DNA of 64,000 bases from Polynucleobacter paneuropaeus (GTDB taxonomy: Bacteria; Pseudomonadota; Gammaproteobacteria; Burkholderiales; Burkholderiaceae), in the NCBI RefSeq assembly GCF_003261235.1, contig NZ_CP030085.1, positions 911,454 to 975,453 on the forward strand, given 5' to 3'. Below, in pieces: positions 32,845 through 40,765 of this stretch (positions within the stretch are counted from its first letter, which is position 1; every line of letters begins with the position of its first letter). The notes under the pieces were generated by a model, which was given only the letters and a program-made list of their open reading frames with translations, was not told the DNA's origin and ran no database searches. The translations under genes were made by a program, and so were the position numbers.

Positions 32845-33683
32845 TTCATTTTATTAATCGTTTTACCAGGCTGAGATTGTGGTGCCTTAGTAGCCGCTAA
32901 ATAGAGTGGCTCCACCGCAGGCATTAGGGCATTTAACTGCTCAATTCTGGTTTCGCCAGAAGGGTGGGTTGATAAAAACTCTGGTGGATTCTTGCCTTGC
33001 GTGGCCTTGAGCATCTTTTGCCATACGGTGATGGCTGCACGGGGGTTATAACCAGCTCGCGCGGCTAACTCGAGACCAATCGCATCTGCTTCAGACTCAT
33101 TCTGTCGTGAATTAGGCAATACCAAAACGTATTGCGCAACCTGGTTAGCCGCGTTTATGCCTGAGGCGTAATTGGCTCCAGCAGCTGCAAGCGCAACATT
33201 AGTTACGGCATTTTGGGCCAAAGCTTCAGATAGGCGCTCACGACCATGCTCACGCAGAGCATGGGCCATCTCATGCCCCATGATGGCGGCAATTTCATCA
33301 TCAGTTAAGTTGAGTTGATCAATTATCCCGGTATAAAAAGTGATCTTTCCTCCGGGGGCGCAACTTGCGTTGAGCGTATTGGACTGGATCAAACTTAACT
33401 GCCATTCCCAGCCCTTGGTATCGTCTCTAAAAACTGTCGTCTGGGGGATTAATCGATTCGCCACTTGTTTTAAGCGTTCGTAGGTCGGGCCAGTCGTTAT
33501 CAGAATATTCTTTTCTTTCGCCTTTTTGTTTTGCTCTTCAAAGCTGATAGCTGATAGCTTATTTACATCAGCAGAAGACACCACCATAAATTGTGAGCGA
33601 TTGATTCCGACAGCGCCTGGTTTAGTGGTATTGGCACATGCAGTAAGGCACGCAATAAAAATGAGGCTTATGAAAAGCCTCAT
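32841..33683 (-). CDS. M48-family metalloprotease lipoprotein (BepA/LoiP-like)
   Basis: 280 residues. The lipobox LTAC places the lipidated Cys at residue 16, so the mature protein is membrane-anchored in the periplasm. The zinc site HEMAH is at 137-141 and the downstream ESEAD segment at 196-200 supplies the third ligand. These features define peptidase family M48, whose proteobacterial lipoproteins take part in outer-membrane protein quality control. It lacks the C-terminal TPR repeats of BepA, so it is closer to LoiP/YcaL. The start was set at 33683, where the signal peptide begins; an in-frame ATG seven codons upstream is less likely. The gene following the duplicated-domain exported protein is 31 bp away. 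Confidence 0.9.
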   Translation of the reverse strand: MRLFISLIFIACLTACANTTKPGAVGINRSQFMVVSSADVNKLSAISFEEQNKKAKEKNILITTGPTYERLKQVANRLIPQTTVFRDDTKGWEWQLSLIQSNTLNASCAPGGKITFYTGIIDQLNLTDDEIAAIMGHEMAHALREHGRERLSEALAQNAVTNVALAAAGANYASGINAANQVAQYVLVLPNSRQNESEADAIGLELAARAGYNPRAAITVWQKMLKATQGKNPPEFLSTHPSGETRIEQLNALMPAVEPLYLAATKAPQSQPGKTINKMN

Positions 33684-33714
33684 GTGATTTCCCTGGAATG
33701 ACATCTACTACAAA

Positions 33715-34311
33715 TTATTTTTTGGATCGGGTAATGGAGGCGGCCATTGCATCGGTGTAGATAACCTTAACCTGTTCGCCTGCATTTACATCATTGAGTA
33801 GGGTGGGGTTGGTAACGCTAACCGTGGTCACTTTTCCGCTTGGTCCTTTTACAGTCACCAGCTTTTTTTCACGATCGACAGCAATAATATCGGCAATGAT
33901 CGTAGTCTTATTGGTTAATTTCTCTGAGGGTTTATCACCCTTGGTCTCTGTCAAAGTACTGGTTTCTACTTTGCTACGGACGCCATCACTTTTTGTTTTA
34001 ATTAATTCAATCGCAACCCCTAATTCGTAGGTCAGGCTGAGGTGGTCACCTTTTTTGAGTTGATTGAAGTTTTTCACTTCAGGGCCTGCTACAAACTTTG
34101 AGACACCATCTTTATTTTTAAAGGTAATCGTTCTAGTTTTGTAATTAATGCCAAGGACATCACCTTCAAAGAGTTGGTATTGATTCTGCGTGACTGCAGC
34201 ATCAATAACCATCGGCTTATCGGCAGGAGTAGAGGTCTGACTGTACGCCAATGAAGCAACTAAGCAAGTTGAGGCTATTAAATAGGTGAGGGGATTCTGA
34301 TACGTTTTCAT
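33715..34311 (-). CDS. Exported protein with two repeated beta-type modules
   Basis: 199 residues with a signal peptide (about 1-24, ending SLAYS). The mature part contains two related modules: about 48-105 (GDVLGINYKTRTITFKNKDG through YELGVAIEL) and about 138-195 (ADIIAVDREKKLVTVKGPSG through IYTDAMAASI). Each reads as three to four beta strands followed by an alternating hydrophobic stretch, implying internal duplication. A Lys/Thr-rich linker joins them. No enzyme motif is seen; function unknown. The ATG at 34311 has GAGG upstream and is chosen over a TTG four codons earlier. It is divergent from hyi. Confidence 0.7.
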   Translation of the reverse strand: MKTYQNPLTYLIASTCLVASLAYSQTSTPADKPMVIDAAVTQNQYQLFEGDVLGINYKTRTITFKNKDGVSKFVAGPEVKNFNQLKKGDHLSLTYELGVAIELIKTKSDGVRSKVETSTLTETKGDKPSEKLTNKTTIIADIIAVDREKKLVTVKGPSGKVTTVSVTNPTLLNDVNAGEQVKVIYTDAMAASITRSKK

Positions 34312-34345
34312 AAAATTCCTCAAAAGGGAGAAGTCGGTACTTCTA

Positions 34346-34404
34346 GATCTTATCGCATTTTTAAATGAGCCCCTTTATCGGACACCCCTTTCTTTGATAA
34401 GATC
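34346..34404. promoter_or_regulatory. Pair of inverted 9-bp operator-like sites upstream of hyi
   Basis: GATCTTATC at 34346-34354 and its exact reverse complement GATAAGATC at 34396-34404, with centres 50 bp apart (close to five helical turns). The second copy is embedded in a perfect palindrome, TTTGAT-AAG-ATCAAA (34393-34407). Both lie in the 127-bp region between the divergent 34311 and 34439 genes. This is consistent with a dimeric regulator binding two sites on one DNA face. The identity of the regulator is unknown. Confidence 0.45.
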
Positions 34405-34438
34405 AAATCTCTTTATTTCTACATTTTTGAAAGTCTTT

Positions 34439-35218
34439 ATGATTCAGTTCGCTGCCAATCTCACTATGCTGTTCAACGAATTCCCATTTTTAGATCGGTT
34501 TGAACAGGCCTCCAAAGCAGGATTTAAGGCTGTAGAGTTTTTATTTCCCTACGGCATACCAGCCGAAGATATTAAGGCTAAGCTGGATCAATATCATTTA
34601 AAACTAGTTTTACATAACCTCCCGGCTGGTAATTGGGATGGCGGGGAGAGAGGTATTGCTTGTCTGCCAGATCGTATTGAAGAGTTCAAGACTGGTGTAG
34701 CAGAAGCAATTCGTTATGCGGGCATATTGGGTGTTGGTCAATTAAATTGCTTAGCTGGCAAAGTTCCCGCTGGCGTTGATCACAAGCTGCTACATCAAAC
34801 TTTCGTAAACAATCTTCGTTTCGCAGCTGCTGAGCTCAAAAAGAATCACCTCAAATTACTCGTTGAACCAATCAATGAATACGATATCCCCGGCTTTTAC
34901 TTGTGCAGCACTCAGCAAGCCATCAGCATTTTGGATGAGGTAGGGGCAGATAATCTTTTCCTTCAATACGATATCTATCATGCTCAACGCATGGAAGGAG
35001 AATTGGCCAATACCATCACAAAATACTTTCATCGGATTGCACACATGCAATTAGCTGACAACCCTGGGCGTAATGAGCCCGGCACTGGAGAAATCAATTA
35101 CCCATTCTTATTTCGTTTTTTAGAAAAGATTGGCTACAAGGGTTGGGTTGGCTGTGAATACAAGCCAGCTACCGACACTTTAAGCGGTCTGAGTTGGATG
35201 ACTAAGCAACTAAAGTAG
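34439..35218 (+). CDS. hyi: Hydroxypyruvate isomerase
   Basis: Interconverts hydroxypyruvate and tartronate semialdehyde in glyoxylate/glycerate metabolism. The 259-residue TIM-barrel protein starts MIQFAANLTMLFNEFPFLDR as in Hyi proteins. Family segments include VEPINEYDIPGFYL with a catalytic Glu, QYDIYHAQRMEG, and the C-terminal HMQLADNPGRNEPGTGEINY with metal ligands. An upstream in-frame codon at 34394 overlaps the operator-like palindrome and is unlikely. It is followed by the kdgT-like permease and garR on the same strand, though separated by a 207-bp promoter-containing gap. Confidence 0.92.
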   Translation: MIQFAANLTMLFNEFPFLDRFEQASKAGFKAVEFLFPYGIPAEDIKAKLDQYHLKLVLHNLPAGNWDGGERGIACLPDRIEEFKTGVAEAIRYAGILGVGQLNCLAGKVPAGVDHKLLHQTFVNNLRFAAAELKKNHLKLLVEPINEYDIPGFYLCSTQQAISILDEVGADNLFLQYDIYHAQRMEGELANTITKYFHRIAHMQLADNPGRNEPGTGEINYPFLFRFLEKIGYKGWVGCEYKPATDTLSGLSWMTKQLK

Positions 35219-35282
35219 TTTCAACATAGTTATTGCGTTGCACTAAAAAAACTATATATTTACTAGGTGTTTTCTCTAGGCA

Positions 35283-35323
35283 TTGACCTAAATCAATAAA
35301 CAATGCTGTACAAAGCCTATTTA
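35283..35323 (+). promoter_or_regulatory. FNR/Anr-type box and -10 element upstream of the kdgT-like gene
   Basis: TTGAC-CTAA-ATCAA (35283-35296) differs from the FNR consensus TTGAT-N4-ATCAA at one base. TATTTA (35318-35323) is a plausible -10. If transcription begins near 35330, the box is centred about -41, the class II activation position. The remaining 207-bp gap holds nothing else gene-like apart from a second FNR-like site. Confidence 0.5.
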
Positions 35324-35389
35324 ATAGATATGCAGGGGAGTTTTTTACTCGAGCTGCATCTATGAAGAATAACAATAAGGCTTTTGCCT

Positions 35390-35403
35390 TTGATATAAAT
35401 CTA
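35390..35403 (+). promoter_or_regulatory. Second FNR-like site in the leader of the kdgT-like gene
   Basis: TTGAT-ATAA-ATCTA matches the FNR consensus with one mismatch in the second half-site. It lies downstream of the predicted start of transcription and 22 bp before the ATG, so if real it would be repressive or serve another start site. It could be chance in AT-rich DNA. Confidence 0.3.
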
Positions 35404-35425
35404 TTTAAAGTAAAGGGTTGTTTAC

Positions 35426-36367
35426 ATGAAAATTTATCAAGCGATTAATAAGGTGCCGGGTGGGTTGATGGTTGTGCCACTGTTTATCGGTATGCTCCTC
35501 AATACGTTTGCACCAAATGCCATGAAGATTGGTGGCTTTACTCAAGCGCTTACCAATCAAGGCTATCCAACCTTTTTAGCGATGTACCTCTTTACTGTGG
35601 GTACCAAAATGACCCTCAATGCAGCGCCAACGATGCTTAAGCGTGGCTTCGGCATCATGTTCGCAAAAGTGGGTATTGCAATCGTAGTTGCGCTCGGCAT
35701 TGCCCACTTCTTTAATGGTGACATCATTGGTCTAACGACTCTAGCAGTATTAGCTGCTATGAACGATACCAATGGCGGCATGTTTCTAGCATTAACCAGC
35801 ACTTTCGGGAATAAAGAGGATGCTGGAACCTATGTTCCTCAAAGTATTGAAACGGGCCCCTTCCTGACAATGTTGGTTTTGGTGGGCGCTGGCTTGGCCG
35901 TCATTCCTTGGTTGACTATGTTCTCTGTGATCGCACCAATTATTGCAGGAGCAATTCTGGGTAATCTTGATTCAGATTTGCGCGAGTTCTTTGGTAAACA
36001 TGAGCCAATCATCATTCCTTTTATGGCCTTCACACTAGGGCAGGGTATTAATCTTTCAGCCGTAACAACGGCTGGTCTCCCCGGAATATTGCTTGGCCTC
36101 TCCGTTTTGGTCATTACAGGTATTGTTTGTATTCTTGCTGATCGCTTATTGGGTGGCTCTGGAGTTGCCGGTGCGGCAGCCTCAAGTACAGCAGGCAATG
36201 CGACCGGCACGCCCCAAGCAGTTGCGCTCGCGGATCCTACCTTTGCTGCGATTGCCCCAATCGCCACAATTCAGGTAGCGGCTTCTGTAATCGTCACAGC
36301 TGTTCTTACTCCAATTTTGACGGCATTTATTTACCGTCAAAATAAAAAGAAGGCTGAAACACAATAA
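35426..36367 (+). CDS. 2-keto-3-deoxygluconate permease family transporter
   Basis: 313 residues, highly hydrophobic with about ten membrane segments. It begins MKIYQAINKVPGGLMVVPLF, which matches the KdgT family start, and includes the LFTVGTKMTL, AAMNDTNGGMFLALTSTFG and LGQGINLSAVTTAGLPGI segments conserved in that family. KdgT proteins import 2-keto-3-deoxygluconate by proton symport. Here the neighbours (hyi, garR) act on hydroxypyruvate and tartronate semialdehyde and no KDG kinase or aldolase is present, so the real substrate may differ. An FNR-type box lies upstream and an intrinsic terminator downstream. Confidence 0.88.
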   Translation: MKIYQAINKVPGGLMVVPLFIGMLLNTFAPNAMKIGGFTQALTNQGYPTFLAMYLFTVGTKMTLNAAPTMLKRGFGIMFAKVGIAIVVALGIAHFFNGDIIGLTTLAVLAAMNDTNGGMFLALTSTFGNKEDAGTYVPQSIETGPFLTMLVLVGAGLAVIPWLTMFSVIAPIIAGAILGNLDSDLREFFGKHEPIIIPFMAFTLGQGINLSAVTTAGLPGILLGLSVLVITGIVCILADRLLGGSGVAGAAASSTAGNATGTPQAVALADPTFAAIAPIATIQVAASVIVTAVLTPILTAFIYRQNKKKAETQ

Positions 36368-36391
36368 GACTGGCTTTCTCGGTGTTTCATG

Positions 36392-36421
36392 AGCGCAAGA
36401 CTAACTATCTTGCGCTTTTTT
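36392..36421 (+). terminator. Intrinsic terminator after the kdgT-like gene
   Basis: A 9-bp perfect stem (AGCGCAAGA 36392-36400, TCTTGCGCT 36408-36416), a 7-nt loop and a run of six T (36416-36421). It should separate the permease transcript from garR. Confidence 0.85.
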
Positions 36422-36501
36422 CATCCCGCTTGTGCAGCGATGGCACTAAAATACCCACCTAAAGCAGATTTTTTCCCACAAATTAGAAGAGGTTTCCAGA
36501 A

Positions 36502-37401
36502 ATGAGCAATAAATTAAAGTTAGGCTTTGTTGGTCTAGGAATTATGGGCGCTCCTATGGCAGGGCATTTAATTAAAGCTGGGCATGATGTATTTGTTACT
36601 ACGAGAAGTAAGGTTCCCGATGACATTGCTCAATCTGCTGCTACACAATGCAAAACACCCGCTGAAGTTGCTCAACATGCCGATATTATTTTTACGATGG
36701 TGCCCGATACACCTGATGTTGAAAAAGTCTTGTTTGGTGAACATGGTATTGCCTCTGGCCTATCTAAGGGCAAGATTGTTGTAGATATGAGTTCGATCTC
36801 ACCAATTCAGACTAAGGAATTTGCCAAAAAGATTAATGCTTTAGGCTGTGATTACTTAGATGCCCCAGTATCCGGTGGTGAGGTTGGCGCTAAAAATGCA
36901 ACGCTATCGATTATGGTTGGTGGTGATGAAAAAGTGTTTGAGCGCATTAAGCCAATTTTTGAGCTCATGGGTAAAAATATTAATCTAGTTGGCGGCAACG
37001 GTGATGGTCAAACCGCTAAGGTCGCCAATCAAATTATTGTTGCCTTGAACATCGAGGCAGTGGGCGAGGCGCTCTTATTTGCTGCTAAGGCGGGCGCTGA
37101 TCCAGCAAAAGTTCGCCAAGCACTTATGGGTGGTTTTGCTAGCTCCAAAATTTTGGAAGTTCATGGCGAACGCATGGTCAAAAGAACATTTGATCCTGGC
37201 TTCAGAATTGAACTCCATCAAAAGGATTTAAACTTGGCCCTCAATAGCGCCAAGGAACTGGGTGTTTCACTGCCAAATACCGCTACTGCACAAGCTTTAT
37301 TTAATTCTTGTGCTGCATATGGTGGTAAGGCGTGGGATCACTCAGCAATGGTTAAGGCCTTAGAGAAGCTCGCCAACTTCGAAATCGGTCAGAAAGCTTA
37401 A
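36502..37401 (+). CDS. garR: 2-hydroxy-3-oxopropionate (tartronate semialdehyde) reductase
   Basis: NAD(P)H-dependent reduction of tartronate semialdehyde to glycerate. The 299 residues belong to the beta-hydroxyacid dehydrogenase family: dinucleotide loop GFVGLGIMGAPMAGHLIKAGH at 8-28 (here given as GLGIMGAPMAGH, 11-22), substrate-binding segment APVSGGEVGAKNATLSIMVG, and the catalytic Lys173 in GQTAKVANQ. A purine-rich AGAAGAGG precedes the ATG. With hyi it makes a short hydroxypyruvate-to-glycerate route. yqiA follows after 22 bp. Closely related 3-hydroxyisobutyrate dehydrogenases look alike, but the sequence resembles GarR/GlxR most. Confidence 0.88.
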   Translation: MSNKLKLGFVGLGIMGAPMAGHLIKAGHDVFVTTRSKVPDDIAQSAATQCKTPAEVAQHADIIFTMVPDTPDVEKVLFGEHGIASGLSKGKIVVDMSSISPIQTKEFAKKINALGCDYLDAPVSGGEVGAKNATLSIMVGGDEKVFERIKPIFELMGKNINLVGGNGDGQTAKVANQIIVALNIEAVGEALLFAAKAGADPAKVRQALMGGFASSKILEVHGERMVKRTFDPGFRIELHQKDLNLALNSAKELGVSLPNTATAQALFNSCAAYGGKAWDHSAMVKALEKLANFEIGQKA

Positions 37402-37423
37402 TTAACCTGTTACTTGATAAGCG

Positions 37424-38011
37424 ATGCCATCTACTCTGGTTGTCTATTTACATGGCTTTCGTTCATCGCCGAGGTCTAGCAAAGCCGTTATGACAGGGCA
37501 GGGGATTGAATTGATATCATCCCCTAGCCACCCTTATGAGTGGTATTGCCCACAACTACTGGCTTCACCAAAACTCAGTATGGACATGGTGACCAAGCAT
37601 ATCGATCACAGCAGCGCAGACCGATTGGTGATCATTGGCTCCTCTTTGGGTGGCTTTTATACCAACTACCTGGCAGAAAAATACCAAGCAAAAGCGATTG
37701 TTTTAAATCCTGCAGTCTATGCTGCCCGGGAATTGGCTCCCCATGTTGGAATGATGACAGCCTACGATAGTGATGAGCCTTTTGATTTTCGTCCTGAATA
37801 CATTGATCAATTAAAGGCTCTGCAAGTGGATCATATTAGTCATCCGGATCGCTATTTTTTAATCGCAGCAAAGGGCGACGAGCTTTTGGATTGGCAAGAA
37901 ATGGTTGATTTTTATCCAGGAGCAAGGCATCTTATTCTCGAGGGCAGCGACCATGGCATCTCTGAATATGCAGAGCATTTGCCTGAGGTTATACGCTTTA
38001 TTGCCGCATAA
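37424..38011 (+). CDS. YqiA-type alpha/beta-fold esterase
   Basis: 195 residues. It begins with VVYLHGFRSSPRSSKA, the oxyanion region typical of YqiA. The nucleophile is Ser74 in GSSLGG, the acid Asp152 in AAKGDELLDW and the His 177 in GSDHGISEY. E. coli YqiA hydrolyses short acyl and palmitoyl-CoA esters in vitro; its physiological substrate is unclear. No signal peptide, so cytosolic. It is 22 bp downstream of garR and probably co-transcribed. Confidence 0.87.
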   Translation: MPSTLVVYLHGFRSSPRSSKAVMTGQGIELISSPSHPYEWYCPQLLASPKLSMDMVTKHIDHSSADRLVIIGSSLGGFYTNYLAEKYQAKAIVLNPAVYAARELAPHVGMMTAYDSDEPFDFRPEYIDQLKALQVDHISHPDRYFLIAAKGDELLDWQEMVDFYPGARHLILEGSDHGISEYAEHLPEVIRFIAA

Positions 38012-38110
38012 ACTTTCCTTTGGCCAGCTGTATTGCTTCGGTCATGATTCTTCGGTAAGATGAATCAAACGACTAGCGGCTAAAACGCCATAGTCTAGAA
38101 AGGAGAGGTT

Positions 38111-38701
38111 GTGCTGAGCATTTTGAAATTAGATGCTGGGGGTATCCCTCAGTGCTGGGTCAATGCAGAGGAAGCTACCAAACATTACGCTGATAACAGT
38201 GTGCTTTGGACCCTTGGCGACCCCATTCTAAAAATGCGTGGCGGAATCTCCCGTGCAACAGGGCTTCAATCTGTTATTGAGCTGCATTCGATCATCGCCG
38301 TAAAAGGTTCAGCAAAAATTAATCTCTTTGATGTCATTCCTGGCATCACCAAGCGAAAGTTATTCCGGCGCGATCGAGGTTTGTGCGCATACTGCGGGGA
38401 ACGCATTCACGAGGGCGATGCGGAAGCAGAGCATATTGTTCCCAACAGTCGCGGCGGTAAATACTCTTGGATGAATTTGGTAATTTCTTGCCGGCCATGC
38501 AATCAAAGGAAGGGCAACCGGACACCTGAAAATGCAGGTATGAGCCTCCTTTATGCCCCCTATATGCCTAGCTTGTATGAGGACATGATCCTCAAGGGCA
38601 GGAATATTCTTGCCGATCAGATGGATTTTCTAGCAGCCAACTTACCTAAAAACAGCCGCTTATTAGATAGCTTGAAACGCGTAGGGGTCCACTGGGATTA
38701 A
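38111..38701 (+). CDS. Stand-alone HNH endonuclease family protein
   Basis: 196 residues from a GTG start with a strong AGGAGAGG ribosome-binding site. The HNH domain (about 88-140) has paired zinc cysteines at 92/95 (CAYC) and 127/130 (CRPC), the catalytic His in AEHIVPNSRGG near 108 and Asn in WMNLVISC. The N-terminal 80 residues (LKLDAGGIPQCWVN region) match the conserved front part of a family of betaproteobacterial HNH proteins of unknown role. No restriction, homing or toxin genes are next to it. The target is unknown. Confidence 0.82.
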   Translation: MLSILKLDAGGIPQCWVNAEEATKHYADNSVLWTLGDPILKMRGGISRATGLQSVIELHSIIAVKGSAKINLFDVIPGITKRKLFRRDRGLCAYCGERIHEGDAEAEHIVPNSRGGKYSWMNLVISCRPCNQRKGNRTPENAGMSLLYAPYMPSLYEDMILKGRNILADQMDFLAANLPKNSRLLDSLKRVGVHWD

Positions 38702-38704
38702 AAG

Positions 38705-39211
38705 CTAAGGTTTATTCCCATTATTGCCTCGGTCTACAAGGGCGCCCATCATTGAGTAGAGTGCCGCGCCCGAAGTCGATACAGCAAATAGTCCAGTAAA
38801 GGCGATAAAAATAGGGAGTATTTCCCATTTATTGCTCAAGTGATAATTTCCATATCCAACGGTGGTGTACATCTCTCCAGCAAAGAAGAACGTTTTAGCG
38901 CTGTCTGGTAAAACTTCAAAGGCCAGGCAAATATAAGTCCAGGTCATGATTTGTAATAAGTGGCTCAAAACAATCAGCATAACTGCCACGAAGTAAGCGA
39001 CGAAATTACCCCCATAAATATGGCGATCCTTCATCTTTTTATCTAGATTGTGAAATACACCTGCTATAGCAAGAACAATGAAGCTATGAATGGCCAATGT
39101 CACCGCTGTAGCCAAAGCAATGATCCAGATATCGCTGTTGCCTGATTCTTGTACAACTTGGTTATAGACAGTTTTGAAGCTCTCAAGGGAGTGGAGTATT
39201 TCAATATTCAT
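38705..39211 (-). CDS. Small potassium-channel-type membrane protein
   Basis: 168 residues with hydrophobic segments at about 28-53, 70-98 and 129-157. Before the last helix lies a pore loop carrying the K+ selectivity filter TVGYG at 117-121 (preceded by AGEMYT). This is the pattern of ion-channel (Ion_trans_2) proteins. No ligand-binding RCK domain is attached, so gating is unknown. The gene is convergent with the HNH gene, 3 bp apart. Confidence 0.82.
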   Translation of the reverse strand: MNIEILHSLESFKTVYNQVVQESGNSDIWIIALATAVTLAIHSFIVLAIAGVFHNLDKKMKDRHIYGGNFVAYFVAVMLIVLSHLLQIMTWTYICLAFEVLPDSAKTFFFAGEMYTTVGYGNYHLSNKWEILPIFIAFTGLFAVSTSGAALYSMMGALVDRGNNGNKP

Positions 39212-39276
39212 GGTTAAATATCTTATTTGACATAATAATGATTATACGCATAATGGATTGTGGCTCAATGATGAAA

Positions 39277-39969
39277 CTAGGTCCTGGAACGCCCTGGATA
39301 TGGCTCTTTATAAAGCTTTTGCCAGCGCGATATCAAGCCTTCTTCTATCCAAGGATGGTCATACTGTGCGGCCATATCAATCGCACTGTAGCCCAAAGAA
39401 TTACGCATTCTTAAGTCAGCGCCTTGGTCAAGCAAGTATTTAACAACATATTCATTGCCAGACATGGCGGCCATCATTAATGGCGTACTCCCATTTGGGC
39501 TGACGGAATTAACGTCAGAACCATGCTGGACTAAATACTTGGCTACATCTAGTCGGCCTTTTGAACAGGCATACAGTAATGGATTCCATCCACTCTTATT
39601 TACAGCCGCTTTCTTGCTTTCAACAAGAGTCTTGACCATTTCCAGATCCCCATTAATTGAAGCCATCATCAGTGGGGTTTCGCCATAGGAATTGGCTTTG
39701 TTAACGTTAATTTCAGGGCTTGAGAGTAAATAATCGAACACTTTGAGCGACTTTTCTTTAACGGCCAATACCAGCATAGGATCGCCATAGGGATCCGTCG
39801 TATTGACGTTTACGCCCGCTTTAACAAGATCTTTAACCTCAGACAGATCATCAAACTTGGCCGCCTTAGTGAAATCCGCTATTTGAGACGGTGTTTGACT
39901 ATTGGCTGCACCAACTAGGCAAAAACTAAGTGCGATAAGCGCATAAAATAACTTCAAGCGTATGTTCAA
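39277..39969 (-). CDS. Exported ankyrin-repeat protein
   Basis: 230 residues with a signal peptide (about 1-24, ending GAANS) and four to five ankyrin repeats between about 55 and 215, seen as repeated DPYGDPMLVLAVK, NSYGETPLMMASINGD, NPLLYACSKGRLDVAKYLV and NGSTPLMMAAMSGN units. Ankyrin repeats mediate protein binding; being exported it should act in the periplasm. It starts with TTG whose last bases overlap the tatD stop (TTGA), so it is translationally coupled to tatD. Function unknown. Confidence 0.8.
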   Translation of the reverse strand: MNIRLKLFYALIALSFCLVGAANSQTPSQIADFTKAAKFDDLSEVKDLVKAGVNVNTTDPYGDPMLVLAVKEKSLKVFDYLLSSPEINVNKANSYGETPLMMASINGDLEMVKTLVESKKAAVNKSGWNPLLYACSKGRLDVAKYLVQHGSDVNSVSPNGSTPLMMAAMSGNEYVVKYLLDQGADLRMRNSLGYSAIDMAAQYDHPWIEEGLISRWQKLYKEPYPGRSRT

Positions 39970-40754
39970 GAAAATGCCCTATCTATCTGAAAACATTCAA
40001 AAAAGTTATCATAAGTTTGTTTAGCGAGTCGCTCTACAGAAACCCCTTTTAAATCCGCCACAAACTCGCCCACTTGGGCAACCCATGCGGGCTCATTGGT
40101 CTTGCCGCGATATGGGACCGGTGCCAAATAAGGCGAGTCTGTCTCAATTAGCAATTTATCGAGCGGGACCTGACGACACGTCTCTTGGAGGTCTTTCGCG
40201 CTTTTAAAGGTCACAATCCCTGAAAAGGAGATAAAAAAGCCCATTTCCATGGCTGCTTGAGCTACTTCTAGGCTCTCAGTAAAGCAATGCATTACCCCGC
40301 CAATCTTGCTAGCGCCCTCCTCCTGGAGAATTCTGAGGGTATCAGCAGAGGCGGAGCGGGTATGGATGATTAGCGGGCGTTTAGAAGCTATGGCGGCCCT
40401 AATATGGGTTCTAAAACGCTCGCGTTGCCACTCCATAGATTCATAGCTGCGGTCGCCCATCCGGTAATAATCCAAGCCAGTTTCGCCAATAGCAACAATT
40501 TTGGGGTGTTTTGCAGTCTCTACTAAAAACTCAAAACTGGGCTCGGGCGTGTCTTCGTAGTCTGGATGGACTCCAACCGAGGCATAAAGATGAGTATGGT
40601 CCTCGGCCAACTTGAGTACTTTGGGGAAATCCGGCAAGTCGACCGAAACACACAATGCATGCTGGACATTGGCTTTCTCCATATTGCTTAAAACCTCAGG
40701 CAGTCTGGATTGAAACTCCGGGAAATCGAGATGGCAGTGTGAGTCTATGAACAT
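39966..40754 (-). CDS. TatD-family metal-dependent deoxyribonuclease
   Basis: 262 residues, TIM-barrel amidohydrolase-like. Metal and active-site motifs are visible: DSHCHLDF at 4-11, the VGVHPDY loop, GETGLDYYR with a ligand Glu, IHTRSA, HCFTE and ETDSPYLAP with the catalytic Asp. TatD enzymes act in DNA repair/3'-5' processing; this paralogue could equally be YcfH, since it lies in the holB-tmk-mltG cluster where YcfH is found in E. coli. It starts 11 bp after the holB stop and overlaps the ankyrin gene by 4 bp. Confidence 0.92.
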   Translation of the reverse strand: MFIDSHCHLDFPEFQSRLPEVLSNMEKANVQHALCVSVDLPDFPKVLKLAEDHTHLYASVGVHPDYEDTPEPSFEFLVETAKHPKIVAIGETGLDYYRMGDRSYESMEWQRERFRTHIRAAIASKRPLIIHTRSASADTLRILQEEGASKIGGVMHCFTESLEVAQAAMEMGFFISFSGIVTFKSAKDLQETCRQVPLDKLLIETDSPYLAPVPYRGKTNEPAWVAQVGEFVADLKGVSVERLAKQTYDNFFECFQIDRAFS

Positions 40755-40765
40755 AGACTGTGATT

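Noticed and set aside
34393..34407. TTTGATAAGATCAAA as an FNR box
   Set aside because: The half-sites are separated by three bases, not four, so it fits an odd-centred palindrome rather than FNR; kept only as an operator-like repeat.
35362..35448. 28-codon frame before and overlapping the kdgT-like start
   Set aside because: No ribosome-binding site and no recognisable peptide; a leader ORF is possible but unsupported.
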